The notes beneath the pieces are model-generated. The model ran no database searches. It saw only the letters and a list, made by a program, of their open reading frames with translations, and was not told the origin of the DNA. From Deltaproteobacteria bacterium (GTDB lineage Bacteria; Desulfobacterota; GWC2-55-46): a DNA stretch of 5,595 nucleotides. This document shows, one piece after another, positions 5,507 to 5,595 of this stretch (the first letter of the stretch is position 1; the number at the start of each line of letters is the position of its first letter). Location of the stretch: positions 1-5,595 of the forward strand of contig JAKAIQ010000148.1 of the NCBI GenBank assembly GCA_021825035.1. Direction: 5' to 3'. A program made the translations under genes and the position numbers.

Positions 5507-5595
5507 ATGTTCAATTCCATAAAATTCAAGCTCGCGGTCTGGTTTTTCCTGTTTTTTTTCGGTTTTTTCGCGGGTCTTTAGACATTCCTTTATTA
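5507..5595 (+). pseudogene. 5' end of probable cognate sensor kinase, interrupted by in-frame amber
   Basis: ATG at 5507 opens MFNSIKFKLAVWFF, the usual start of OmpR-partner sensor kinases: a short basic cytoplasmic tail, then the first membrane helix. It sits 11 nt after the response regulator stop, where the cognate kinase is expected. After 24 codons the frame meets TAG (5579-5581), but the same frame resumes as TFLY, which suits the end of such a helix, so a base substitution (for example from TTG) fits better than a frameshift. T8 and T6 runs at 5552-5559 and 5563-5568 also make a sequencing indel possible. There is no good Shine-Dalgarno (AGGAAG is 16 nt away). The window ends at 5595, so true decay, edge error and a different start cannot be told apart. 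Confidence 0.4.

Overview
The window reads as ordinary chromosome of a Gram-negative bacterium. The evidence for an outer membrane is a pair of LptF/LptG permeases that drive lipopolysaccharide export. High GC with frequent ATA (Ile), AGG (Arg) and CTC (Leu) codons, and the number of histidine kinases, would suit a Desulfobacterota- or Nitrospirota-type environmental lineage. That placement is inference from style only. Both ends cut through genes, so this may be a short contig or an arbitrary slice.

Layout. Bases 1-870 (+) are the C-terminal half of a phytochrome-like histidine kinase: coiled-coil linker, HisKA and HATPase. Bases 871-1145 hold no gene, but carry the terminator of the next unit. 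Bases 1146-1520 (-) encode a small protein read as an orphan HEPN-domain protein. It starts at TTG and has its own -35/-10, Shine-Dalgarno and intrinsic terminator. Bases 1521-1772 are a divergent intergenic region with the HEPN promoter, two inverted repeats and the lptF promoter. Bases 1773-2957 and 2954-4027 (+) are lptF and lptG, overlapping by 4 nt. Bases 4028-4148 are an AT-rich leader with a 9-bp direct repeat spaced 30 bp. Bases 4149-4817 encode a four-helix di-heme cytochrome b, followed after 6 nt by an OmpR-family response regulator (4824-5495) and, after 11 nt, by the first codons of its probable sensor kinase (5507 onward). The kinase frame meets an amber codon after 24 residues, near the window end.

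How they work together. LptF and LptG would form the transmembrane heterodimer of the LptB2FG exporter; lptA, lptB and lptC must lie elsewhere. The cytochrome b and the two-component genes look like one transcript, which suggests a membrane electron-transfer component controlled by, or informing, a redox or metal-type two-component system. The HEPN gene is a stand-alone unit with no visible antitoxin partner. No mobile element, CRISPR array, tRNA or rRNA was seen, and nothing amounts to a clearly new multi-gene system. The most notable items are the orphan HEPN unit, the direct-repeat leader of the cytochrome b/regulator operon, and the interrupted sensor kinase.
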